From the NCBI RefSeq assembly GCF_014641075.1, contig NZ_BMHP01000001.1:1426001-1490000 (forward strand): a DNA stretch of 64,000 bases, given 5' to 3'. A model generated the notes under the pieces. That model was given only the letters and a program-made list of their open reading frames with translations, was not told where the DNA came from and did no database searches. The first letter of the stretch is position 1. Each line of letters starts with the position of its first letter. Source of the DNA: Paenibacillus nasutitermitis. Its GTDB lineage: Bacteria > Bacillota > Bacilli > Paenibacillales > Paenibacillaceae. Below, in pieces: positions 8,960-16,655 of the stretch. The translations under genes and the position numbers were made by a program.

Positions 8960-9883
8960 ATGAAAAATACAAGCGCGGGATACTCCCGCAAAATTCAAAT
9001 ATGGCCATATTTGTTTGCACTTCCTTTTGTGCTGAGCTATCTGGCTTTTCAGCTGTATCCGGTTATTTACTCCTTCTTCTTGAGTTTGTATGACTGGAAT
9101 GGCGTATCGGACAAGGAATTTATCGGTTTCGGCAACTATTCGGATCTGCTACTTCGGGATCCGCTCTTCTGGAAATCGTTATGGAATACGATTATTATCA
9201 TGCTGCTTGCCATTCCGCTCACGATCGGGATCGGCCTGCTGCTGGCCAATTTGACCTTTCAGCTTGTGAAAGGCAAACGTTTTTTTCAAACCGCAATTTT
9301 CACCCCTTATATCACAACGCCAGTGGCGATCGGATTTATTTTCTCTTATATGTTCGATTGGCAATCCGGCATACTCAATCAGATTCTGCTGAAGCTTGGG
9401 CTGCTCGGCGAGCCCTATTACTGGCTGCAAACTCCGTTTACCGCTCAATGCATCATTGCACTAATGTTCATTTGGAAAAACTTCGGCTATTTCATGACGA
9501 TCTACCTGGCGGGGATGACCGCCATCCCACAGGATGTATACGAAGCCGCGAAGATGGACGGATCCTCCAGCAGGAACACCTTCTTCAAGATCACGCTGCC
9601 GCTTCTTAAGAATATCTCGATCTTTCTTATCGTAACGACCATTATTACCGGCTTTCAGCTCTTCGATGAGCCGAAGCTGCTTTATGGGGGATGGAGCGCC
9701 AATTCCGTAGGCGGACCGGACAATGCGGCGTTGACGGTCATTTGGAAATTTGTCGACAACACCTTTATTTCCGATTCGCGTCTGGGCTATGGATCGGCAA
9801 TTGCTTATTCGCTGTTTGTATTTATTGTTCTGTTCTCTTTGATCAGCTATCGCGTTACAGCGGGAAAGGCGGACAAAAAATGA
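8960..9883 (+). CDS. ABC sugar permease (MalF/UgpA-type)
   Basis: A 307-residue inner-membrane permease. I chose the ATG at 8960 (MKNTSAGYSR) because GGAGGG stands seven bases before it; the upstream GTG/ATG options lack this. Six hydrophobic segments are visible, beginning IWPYLFALPFVLSYLAF. The EAA loop that contacts the ATPase reads VYEAAKMDGSSSRNTFFKITLPLL. It forms a heterodimer with the next gene product, which overlaps its stop codon. No ATPase gene is present, as is usual for Bacillota importers that share an MsmX-like ATPase (family knowledge). Confidence 0.92.
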   Translation: MKNTSAGYSRKIQIWPYLFALPFVLSYLAFQLYPVIYSFFLSLYDWNGVSDKEFIGFGNYSDLLLRDPLFWKSLWNTIIIMLLAIPLTIGIGLLLANLTFQLVKGKRFFQTAIFTPYITTPVAIGFIFSYMFDWQSGILNQILLKLGLLGEPYYWLQTPFTAQCIIALMFIWKNFGYFMTIYLAGMTAIPQDVYEAAKMDGSSSRNTFFKITLPLLKNISIFLIVTTIITGFQLFDEPKLLYGGWSANSVGGPDNAALTVIWKFVDNTFISDSRLGYGSAIAYSLFVFIVLFSLISYRVTAGKADKK

Positions 9884-10683
9884 AAATCATTTCTCGTGCG
9901 TTTCTGATCATCCTGACGATCTTGTCGTTGTTTCCATTCTATCTAATGATCGTGATGTCTACCCATTACAATGAAGACTTGTTCAAGGGGCTGCCGCTCC
10001 TGCCGGGAAAATATATGGTGGAGAACTTCACGGCCGTGTTGAAATCGAATTTCCTGCAGGTGTATGCGAACAGCCTGATCGTGTCGGTCAGCTCCGTTGT
10101 TGTTGCGGTGCTGTTCAGCGCGCTGATCGGTTTTGCAATAGCCAAATATAATTTCCGCATGAAAAAGGCCCTCTATTATTTCATCGTCGTTACCATGATG
10201 GTTCCATCGCAAGTCGGTGTCATCGGCTATATCACGGAAATGCGTGTGCTGGGGCTTGGCAATACGTTGTGGCCCATTATTCTGATCTGGTTTGCGTTTC
10301 CTTTCGGCGCTTTCTTCATGTCGCAGTTTATGCAGGATACGATTCCCAATGAAGTGATGGAATGTGCCCGCATTGACGGCTGCTCGGAGCCGCGCATCCT
10401 GTTCCAGATCGCATTCCCGCTGATCAAATCCGGCCTGGGTACCCTGGCAATTCTGGTATTTGTCTGGTCATGGAATAACTATCTGCTGCCGCTGGTCACG
10501 ATTAATGACAGCCGCTGGTTTACCATTCCCGTGTTTGTTTCCAACCTTGGTATCGTGCACCGGACGGATTACGCTGCAAGAATGGCTGCGCTTGCCATGA
10601 CAACGATACCGCTCCTGATTATTTTCGTATTGGGCTCGAAAAACTTTATTAAAGGCGTTACAGCCGGAGCTGTGAAAGGCTGA
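9880..10683 (+). CDS. ABC sugar permease (MalG/UgpE-type)
   Basis: A 267-residue membrane protein, partner of the preceding permease. The start ATG overlaps the previous stop (ATGA), so translation is coupled; the longer upstream reading frame is out of register with any permease homology. It begins MKIISRAFLIILTILSLFPFYLMIVMS and has the EAA motif VMECARIDGCSEPRILFQIAFPLI. Together with the lipoprotein it should import an oligosaccharide that the GH2 enzyme encoded next then cleaves in the cytoplasm. Confidence 0.92.
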   Translation: MKIISRAFLIILTILSLFPFYLMIVMSTHYNEDLFKGLPLLPGKYMVENFTAVLKSNFLQVYANSLIVSVSSVVVAVLFSALIGFAIAKYNFRMKKALYYFIVVTMMVPSQVGVIGYITEMRVLGLGNTLWPIILIWFAFPFGAFFMSQFMQDTIPNEVMECARIDGCSEPRILFQIAFPLIKSGLGTLAILVFVWSWNNYLLPLVTINDSRWFTIPVFVSNLGIVHRTDYAARMAALAMTTIPLLIIFVLGSKNFIKGVTAGAVKG

Positions 10684-10711
10684 CGCTTATCCATTGAAGG
10701 AGGAATCACAA

Positions 10712-13519
10712 ATGACGCATGAAATCCCGATTGATCCCATGTGGCGGTTCCAGCTTGATCCCGGTGAACGGGTGCAGGCGGAGAGCACAGCGGTCGACCA
10801 GCTTGAATCGCGTATCAGCGTACATGGCTCCTGGGAGGAGCAGGGTTATGGAGAGCGGTCCGCCCACCAGCCGATTGGAACATGGAAGAAGAAGAAGGAA
10901 TACACCGGCACGGCCTGGTACGGTACGGTCATTGACCTGCCTGAGTATTTGGAGGACTATCATTTTCGGCTGATTATCTCCGGCGTCCACTGGCAGACAG
11001 CCCTATGGGTGAATGGGCAGGCTGCTGGACAGCGCCAATCCCTTGTCAATGATCATTGTTACGAGCTCGGCGAAGAGGCTAAAGCTGGCGGCAGCTGTGA
11101 GCTCCTCATCCGTGTTAATAACGAAATGAGGATGGAAATGGAAGAGACCCACATCCATTCTTATCATACCGCAACGAACTGGGGCGGCATTACCGGAGGA
11201 GTCCGGCTGGAAGCGGTGCCCCGGGTCTCCATGCGCGAGATTACGCTCACTCCGGATGCGGAGCGCAGGCAGATCGGCGTTGTCGCGAAGCTCGGCGGGA
11301 ACGCAGCTTCCGGGGAATCCGCCCTCTACTCCGTGGAAGTCCGGGTGAAAGTGAACAACGGGCTTACAGTTATTGGTGCTGCTCAGCCGGATGAAGAGGG
11401 GACGGCGGCTGTCGAGCTTGAACTTGGCCTTGAAGCGGAATTATGGAGTGATTCCAATCCGCAGCTGTATACGGCTGATGTCTTCCTGAAGCGGGAAGGC
11501 CGGATTGTAGATGCCCAAACCCGGCGATTTGGACTGCGAAACATGAAAGCGGACGGTACAAGGCTGATGCTCAACGGTGAGGCCGTTTTTCTGCGCGGTT
11601 ATGTGGACTGCTGCGTATTTCCGCTTACCGGTTATCCGGTATGGGATATCGAAGTTTACCGCAGGCAGTTCCGGATCGCCAGGAGCTATGGCTTTAACCA
11701 TGTCAGGCTGCATGGCTGGAGTCCGCCGAAGCCTTTCTGGCTGGCCGCGGATGAGGAAGGGATGCTGGTGCAGACGGAGCTGCCGCAGTGGTCCAGGCAT
11801 TATCGCACCCGCTCGCGCGATGCGGATTCCGAAGCTCATTCGTTCTATCGTCAGGAGCTGAAGGAGCTGCTTGGCGCCTTGAATGAGCATCCTTCCTTTG
11901 TGCTGCTGTCCATGGGCAATGAGTTGATCGGCAAAGAAGGGCATGCGCAGCTTAATGAGCTGGTTCGGGAAGCCCGCGAAACCGATCCGACCCGCTTGTA
12001 TACGGACAATACCGGATTCGGCCACCTGCCGGAAGGTGACCGGGAAGGGGATTTCTATATCCCGACCTTGAACTGGCATCCGCCGGTCAATACCGATTTC
12101 GCGGCAACGCCGGACACGACGCAGGATTTTGCAGCGGTAACCCGGCTTGGAAGCAAGCCGATGCTGGCTCATGAGCATGGCCAGTTCACTATGTATGTAA
12201 GACCTCAGGAAGAGGAGAAATACACCGGTGCTCTGGAGCCGTCGTGGCTGTCCTATATCAATGAGAATCTGCAGTACAAGCAGTGGGAAGGCCGGCTTCC
12301 CGAATTTCAGCGCATTACCGGCTCTCTGCTCATGGATTGCCTCAAAGAGGCGATGGAGCGGGCGCGCCGGACACCGGATCTGGCAGGGATTCAACTGTTG
12401 GATATCCGCGATTTTCCCGGACAGGGACATGCGACAACCGGATTTCTGGATGTGTTCTGGGATGAGAAGGGGATCACGACACCGGAAGCTGTCCGCGCAT
12501 TCAATGGGGAGACGGTACTGCTGATGCGCAGTGGAGGAAGGACCTTCTTCGAAGGTGAGCAAGCGAAGCTAGCGCTGGAAATTTCCCACTACGGCAGTGG
12601 AACACTGGATGAAGCGCTTATTAACTGGAGCTTTGCGGATCAGGACGGGGTTTTGGCCAGCGGAATTGCTGAAGCCGGTTCGATCGAGAAGGGCCGGACA
12701 ACCCGACTTCAGCCGATTGCTTTTGTGATGCCGGAAGGAACAGCCGGGAAAATCAAATTCTCGGTTGCGCTGAGCGATGGCTCGCGGGCGATCAATGCCA
12801 ATGAATGGAGCTTCTGGGTGTTTCCGCGGGTATTTCCGCAGGAGCACAAAGGGCAGGTCCTTACGAATATCGACAATGTACGCACATTTCTCCAGGATGC
12901 CGTATACAGTCAGCAGATCGGCATCCACTGGTTGAGCTACAGAGTGGAAGCTGGCACGAAGCTTATTATCGCGGACCGCATGAGCAAGGAGTTGCTGCAA
13001 TTTATGCATGATGGCGGCAGCGTTTGGCTCATGCCCGCCAAGGACGCGCTGCAGGACAGCATCTCCATCCACCACCTGCCGATTTTCTGGAATTATCTCT
13101 GGTTCCCCAATCAGAGGGGCACGACGATGGGACTTATTCTTAACGAGCATCCGGCACTGGGCCGGTTTCCGCATGAAGGGCAGACCGATTGGCATCTGTA
13201 CGGGATGACCGAGCATTCTGTAGCGGTGAGTCTGGATGCGATGCCTTCGGTGGAGCCGATCGTGGAGGTCATCGATCATTTTGCCCGCATGAAACGGCTG
13301 GCATCCGTGTTCGAATGCAGGGTAGGAGCAGGAAAGCTGTTCGTTTCGACGCTCCGGCTGACGGACGAGGATGTATGCAAAAAGCCAGAGACACTCTTTT
13401 TGTTCCACGAAATATTTACTTATTTGATGAGTGAAAAATTCTCGCCGGCAGCCAGGATCAGTGCAGCCGAGCTGCTCGCACAGTTTCCGATTGCCGGCGT
13501 GAGCTACGATGTGATTTAG
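10712..13519 (+). CDS. Cytoplasmic glycoside hydrolase, family 2-like
   Basis: A 935-residue protein with no signal peptide. Start: ATG 10712 after GAAGGAGG; the upstream TTG would include that site. Domain order fits GH2: a jelly-roll sugar-binding domain (about 10-170, TAWYGTVIDLP, LWVNGQAAG), an immunoglobulin-like domain, then a TIM barrel from about residue 290 (MLNGEAVFLRGY). The acid/base is likely Glu404 in LLSMGNEL and the nucleophile Glu488 in MLAHEHGQF. Residues beyond 620 add beta domains. GH2 covers beta-galactosidase, beta-mannosidase, beta-glucuronidase and others, and I cannot choose among them. It closes the importer operon and probably hydrolyses the imported oligosaccharide. 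Confidence 0.85.
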   Translation: MTHEIPIDPMWRFQLDPGERVQAESTAVDQLESRISVHGSWEEQGYGERSAHQPIGTWKKKKEYTGTAWYGTVIDLPEYLEDYHFRLIISGVHWQTALWVNGQAAGQRQSLVNDHCYELGEEAKAGGSCELLIRVNNEMRMEMEETHIHSYHTATNWGGITGGVRLEAVPRVSMREITLTPDAERRQIGVVAKLGGNAASGESALYSVEVRVKVNNGLTVIGAAQPDEEGTAAVELELGLEAELWSDSNPQLYTADVFLKREGRIVDAQTRRFGLRNMKADGTRLMLNGEAVFLRGYVDCCVFPLTGYPVWDIEVYRRQFRIARSYGFNHVRLHGWSPPKPFWLAADEEGMLVQTELPQWSRHYRTRSRDADSEAHSFYRQELKELLGALNEHPSFVLLSMGNELIGKEGHAQLNELVREARETDPTRLYTDNTGFGHLPEGDREGDFYIPTLNWHPPVNTDFAATPDTTQDFAAVTRLGSKPMLAHEHGQFTMYVRPQEEEKYTGALEPSWLSYINENLQYKQWEGRLPEFQRITGSLLMDCLKEAMERARRTPDLAGIQLLDIRDFPGQGHATTGFLDVFWDEKGITTPEAVRAFNGETVLLMRSGGRTFFEGEQAKLALEISHYGSGTLDEALINWSFADQDGVLASGIAEAGSIEKGRTTRLQPIAFVMPEGTAGKIKFSVALSDGSRAINANEWSFWVFPRVFPQEHKGQVLTNIDNVRTFLQDAVYSQQIGIHWLSYRVEAGTKLIIADRMSKELLQFMHDGGSVWLMPAKDALQDSISIHHLPIFWNYLWFPNQRGTTMGLILNEHPALGRFPHEGQTDWHLYGMTEHSVAVSLDAMPSVEPIVEVIDHFARMKRLASVFECRVGAGKLFVSTLRLTDEDVCKKPETLFLFHEIFTYLMSEKFSPAARISAAELLAQFPIAGVSYDVI

Positions 13520-13571
13520 CCATAAAATCATTGCAGAAGGCTGCTGAACTGCGTATGGTCAAATAAACGTG

Positions 13572-13606
13572 AAACCCCGTTTTTTTAAGATGGGGTTTTT
13601 CTTTTT
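13572..13606 (+). terminator. Rho-independent terminator after the GH2 gene
   Basis: AAACCCC and GGGGTTT arms around a short T-rich loop, followed by TTTTTCTTTTT. It ends the importer/GH2 operon. Confidence 0.85.
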
Positions 13607-13692
13607 GCTTACGGGTCGTTACTTTTAGCAAAAACAGAGAAAATGAGAATGAATCCGTAATTTAAAGCCTGTTTATTTTGGGCCTGCGGCGT

Positions 13693-13720
13693 TATAATTC
13701 AGATGAATAAAGCGCTTACA
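13693..13720 (+). promoter_or_regulatory. Relic promoter with cre-like box before the broken binding-protein gene
   Basis: A TATAAT -10 box (13693-13698) is followed by ATAAAGCGCTTACA (13707-13720), which matches the cre consensus except at its first two bases. It directly abuts the 5'-truncated binding-protein pseudogene, so it is probably the surviving control region of the lost transporter. Confidence 0.4.
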
Positions 13721-14722
13721 TATTATGGGGCGCTACCGAATTGAATGAACGTTTTATGAAAGAAAATCCCGGCATCAAGGTCACTTATGAGGGAATGCCG
13801 GGCAATCAGTTTTCTGATTTTATTAAAACCCGCCTGGCAGCCAGAGACGCTTCAGATGTCATTATGCTCCACCCGGGCTTAAAGGAGGTTGTAGGTTATG
13901 GCAAAGCAGGCTATTTGCTGGATTTATCCAATGAAGTTTGGATTTCCAATTTTTCGCCGGCTTCGCTGAACAGTCTTCGATCTGATGACAGCGTTTACGG
14001 AATACCTAATGACATGGCTGCTTTAGGTGTCTATTATAACAAAGAAATTTTCGCTGAGCTGAAGCTGGAATTCCCCAGGAACTGGGAAGAATTCATCACC
14101 GCTTGCGAAGCTATACACGCTTCTGGCATTACGCCGATTTCGATTGGAACAACGATGGCTGGATGACGCTAGCCGCCTTGTATGCAATCACTCTAACGAC
14201 GGCATATAAAGCGGTACCGGATTTCGACAAGAAGCTTAATGCCGGAGAAATGACATTCGCCGATGGCTGGAGGGCAGCGGCGGAGATGTGGTTTGCTTTG
14301 AAAGAGAAAGGCTACTTGACGTACAAGAGTACAGGCATCAGCCTGTATCAGGCCATGCGAACCTTCGCTACCGGCAATGCGGCTATGTATATTGACGGCA
14401 ATTGGTCGCTAAGCGGCATTCTGGCTGCCAATCCGAAGATTCAGGTCGCGATGATGCCGTTGCCGGCAAACAAGCCGGCGAGCCTGTCGTTGCATGTGCA
14501 GCAGTCGGTACTTCATGGACGATTAACAAGAACTCCAGGCAGATCGATGCAGCCAAACGTTATTTGGCCTTTTGGTCGCAAGAGGATGTACAGCGGATAT
14601 GGGCCAGGAGCGAGCAATCCTTCATGACAATAAAAGGGGCAGTCAGCGATATCGCGCCGGAGCTTCAAGACTATTCGGTTGTCCTGGCAAGCGGCAGCAG
14701 GATCAGGTCGAAAAAACAATAA
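13711..14722 (+). pseudogene. Broken ABC sugar-binding protein gene (5' loss, two frameshifts)
   Basis: Three reading frames in a row encode consecutive pieces of one family 1 binding protein. The first (to 14166) holds LNERFMKENPGIKVTYEGMP and GIPNDMAALGVYYNKEIF. The second (to 14627) holds NDGWMTLAALYAITL and TFATGNAAMYIDGNWSL. The third (to 14722) holds INKNSRQIDAAKRYLAFWS. The shifts fall near 14150 and 14500. The first piece starts in the mature domain: signal peptide and lipobox are missing and an in-frame stop lies at 13708. No permease genes follow. This is a dead remnant of a separate transporter. Confidence 0.85.
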
Positions 14723-14766
14723 CCGTCAGGAAACTTTCCTGACGGTTATTGTTGGTGCTTTTTTTC
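14718..14766 (+). terminator. Strong terminator after the binding-protein pseudogene
   Basis: AATAACCGTCAGG and CCTGACGGTTATT form a perfect 13-bp stem (extended by AAA/TTT), with a T run at 14759-14765. It isolates the following TagO-like gene. Confidence 0.85.
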
Positions 14767-14783
14767 CAAGCTGCGGGGGAGGA

Positions 14784-14811
14784 TTGCAATTAAGGCGGGG
14801 GATGATATAAT
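14784..14811 (+). promoter_or_regulatory. Promoter of the TagO-like gene
   Basis: TTGCAA, a 16-base spacer, and TATAAT preceded by TGA (extended -10). A clean sigma-A-type promoter 38 bases before the gene, suggesting housekeeping expression. Confidence 0.65.
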
Positions 14812-14848
14812 TTCAGATAAGGAAACTTGATAGGATAAGGAGCGTTAT

Positions 14849-15805
14849 ATGAATTATATAGTTGCATTTGTTTTTGCCATTGCGATTGTCATTGCTCTCA
14901 TCCCGCCTTTGCGCAAGCTCGCGCTGAAGATTGGTTTTGTGGACAAGCCCCAAACCAACAATGAACGTAAAATTCACCGTGAGCCGATTCCCTTGACTGC
15001 AGGTATTGCAATATATGTGGCTTTTGTCCTTTTATATCTGATTTTCGTGCATGACAACTGGGTCAAAACGGGAGCGATCCTAGGCGGAGGTCTGATTATC
15101 CTGATTATCGGCCTCGTGGATGATTGGTATAAGACACATGGCAAGGAATTTGCCTCGCTGCCGAAATTTGTCGTTCAGATGGGCGCAGCGATTCTGGTCT
15201 ACAGCTCGGGAATCGTGTTCAGCGGATTTGAGAACCCGTTTACCGGCAGCTATTACATGCTTCCTGAAATTTTCCAGTTTCTCTTCACCGTCCTGTGGAT
15301 CTTCGGCGTCACAACCGTCATCAACTTTACGGATGGCATTGACGGACTCGCCAGTGGATTATCCGCCATATCGGGAGGAACACTGCTTGTCGTCGCACTT
15401 GTGATGGGGCAGAGCGAATCGGCCATGATGGCTGCCATTCTTGTGGGCGCTTCGCTGGGGTATCTGCGCTACAACCGGCCGCCTGCCAAGGTGTTCATGG
15501 GAGATGCCGGTGCGACCTTTCTCGGTTTTATTCTCGCTGTAATTGCGCTCAACGGGGCTTTCAAGCAAGCGACGGTGCTGTCCCTGTTCATTCCGATTCT
15601 GGCGCTTAGCGTCCCGATTCTCGACAATCTTCGTGTTGTCATTTGGCGCATGATGAAGGGCGTACCCTTCTATAAAGCAGACGCGTCGCAAGCGCATTAT
15701 GTACTGCTGAAGACCGGGATGAAACCCGTTCAGGTCGTATCGTTTCTGTATTTGATCAATATTTGTACAGGCCTGTTTTCCATCATATTGTTATTGATCC
15801 AGTGA
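14849..15805 (+). CDS. tagO: Undecaprenyl-phosphate GlcNAc-1-phosphate transferase-like (TagO/WecA)
   Basis: A 318-residue polytopic membrane enzyme of the MraY/WecA family, which transfers a sugar-1-phosphate from a UDP-sugar to undecaprenyl phosphate. This is the first step of teichoic-acid or related wall-polymer synthesis. Diagnostic cytoplasmic motifs are Asp91-Asp92 (GLVDDW), NFTDGIDGLASG with Asn159, Asp162 and Asp165, FMGDAGATFLGF, and a late AHYVLLKTGM loop in the place of the His-rich loop. About ten membrane segments are visible. It is transcribed alone between two terminators. Of all genes here it looks most like core chromosome. TagO against WecA cannot be decided from sequence alone. 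Confidence 0.88.
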   Translation: MNYIVAFVFAIAIVIALIPPLRKLALKIGFVDKPQTNNERKIHREPIPLTAGIAIYVAFVLLYLIFVHDNWVKTGAILGGGLIILIIGLVDDWYKTHGKEFASLPKFVVQMGAAILVYSSGIVFSGFENPFTGSYYMLPEIFQFLFTVLWIFGVTTVINFTDGIDGLASGLSAISGGTLLVVALVMGQSESAMMAAILVGASLGYLRYNRPPAKVFMGDAGATFLGFILAVIALNGAFKQATVLSLFIPILALSVPILDNLRVVIWRMMKGVPFYKADASQAHYVLLKTGMKPVQVVSFLYLINICTGLFSIILLLIQ

Positions 15806-15855
15806 TAAGGTACCTATAAAGTCACTCTTCTATATCTGAACAGTGTCAGATTGTC

Positions 15856-15902
15856 GAGAAACCCCCGTCTTTTTAAGACGAAGGGGTTTCTCTTTATTTT
15901 TA
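15856..15902 (+). terminator. Terminator of the TagO-like gene
   Basis: GAGAAACCCC and GGGGTTTCTC arms, with an inner CGTCTT/AAGACG stem, followed by TTTATTTTTAT. Confidence 0.9.
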
Positions 15903-16040
15903 TAGAGTATCAGTAATAATGGAGGGTACTTTACCCTAATTCCCTCCTTTCTTGCCGTAGGCTTGTTGGGGTTCAGCGTATTATCCCATTTTCCTTTTTT
16001 TGATTAAAGACGGCAGCGTGCAGCGGGGCAGAGAAAAAAA

Positions 16041-16109
16041 GGTGATCGATCACCTGATGCCAGACGAATACCTCCCTTGTGACAGGAGTTCGACTGGCGG
16101 AGAATCACC
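16041..16109 (+). ncRNA. Candidate structured RNA element of unknown type
   Basis: GCCAG (16059-16063) pairs with CTGGC (16094-16098), then CGAA with TTCG, then CTCC with GGAG, around a nine-base loop, interrupted only by an A/A mismatch and a three-base bulge. GGTGAT (16041-16046) can close the fold with ATCACC (16104-16109), or pair with itself in the palindrome GGTGATCGATCACC. I do not recognise a known riboswitch or 6S, SRP or RNase P signature. No open reading frame uses this segment. It could be a small RNA or only a chance fold. Confidence 0.3.
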
Positions 16110-16173
16110 CTGAGTTCTGAAGGGCCGATTAGAGATTGGATCGAAAGCAGGCATATAAATATTTCACTATTCC

Positions 16174-16202
16174 TTGACTAACTTTGTGAACCATGGTAGT
16201 AT
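16174..16202 (+). promoter_or_regulatory. Promoter of tRNA-Leu
   Basis: TTGACT, 17-base spacer, then TAGTAT preceded by TGG (extended -10), 38 bases before the tRNA. Confidence 0.5.
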
Positions 16203-16239
16203 ATACAATGTTAGAGCATGAAATGCCTTAACACCAATC

Positions 16240-16326
16240 GCGGTCATGGCGGAATTGGCAGACGCGCTGGCTTCAGGTGCCAGTGGTAGCAATATCGTGG
16301 AGGTTCGAGTCCTCTTGACCGCACCA
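16240..16326 (+). tRNA. tRNA-Leu (anticodon CAG)
   Basis: An 87-base class II tRNA. The acceptor arms GCGGTCA and TGACCGC pair; the anticodon arm is CTGGC / TTCAGGT / GCCAG, giving anticodon CAG for CUG codons. A long variable arm and GGTTCGAGTCC T arm follow, and CCA is encoded. It has its own promoter and a downstream hairpin. tRNA-Leu genes are common integration sites, but I see no integrase and no second copy of its 3' end in this window. Confidence 0.95.
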
Positions 16327-16338
16327 TACCTTACAATC

Positions 16339-16365
16339 AAACTCCAGAGATTTCTGGAGTTTTTA
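16339..16365 (+). terminator. Terminator of tRNA-Leu
   Basis: AACTCCAGA and TCTGGAGTT arms followed by TTTT, 13 bases after the tRNA. Confidence 0.8.
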
Positions 16366-16453
16366 TGTACTTGTTAATGATGGATTAATGATGTTGCGAC
16401 GTTTTCCTATTCGACCGGGTTGTAGGTCCTTGTTCTTGTTTACTGTCTTTGTG

Positions 16454-16492
16454 AAAGGCTGGCTTGACAAGAAACTTGTCAGGCCAGCCTTT
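16454..16492. terminator. Long hairpin in the convergent gap
   Basis: AAAGGCTGGC pairs with GCCAGCCTTT and TTGACAAG with CTTGTCA around a three-base loop. The T run is weak on both sides. It lies between the tRNA and the converging glycosidase gene and may end transcription from either side. Confidence 0.4.
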
Positions 16493-16655
16493 AGCATTTT
16501 ATCTCTTACGCTTGGTACGAGTGTGTTCGACCGGAATCCATTTTTGATGTTATTCTCCTATTTCATTGTGGACAAGCCATACGTATATTTGAATTGCATT
16601 AAGCGAAGAGTATCCCAGTGCTTGAGCGAAAGCCGCAAATTTGAATTCGTTTACT

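Larger units (their letters stand above)
15806..16239 (+). other. 434-base gene-free stretch: terminator, possible RNA, tRNA promoter
   Basis: No credible protein is encoded here. It holds the terminator of the TagO-like gene, a segment that can fold into a strong stem at 16041-16109, and the promoter of tRNA-Leu. Each is listed separately. Confidence 0.6.
16327..16655 (+). other. 329-base stretch between tRNA-Leu and the minus-strand glycosidase
   Basis: It contains two hairpins, listed separately, and no supported gene. A 93-codon frame at 16388-16669 has no ribosome-binding site or recognisable protein and runs into the opposite gene. Confidence 0.5.

Noticed and set aside
9691-9879. 63-codon extension of the MalG-type permease
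   Set aside because: It overlaps the coding end of the preceding permease in another frame; the ATGA overlap start fits the family.
12569-13531. Long minus-strand frame opposite the GH2 gene
   Set aside because: Shadow frame; the + strand protein is clearly the coding one.
16240-16326. tRNA-Leu as attachment site of an integrated island
   Set aside because: No integrase nearby and no second copy of the tRNA 3' end seen in the window.
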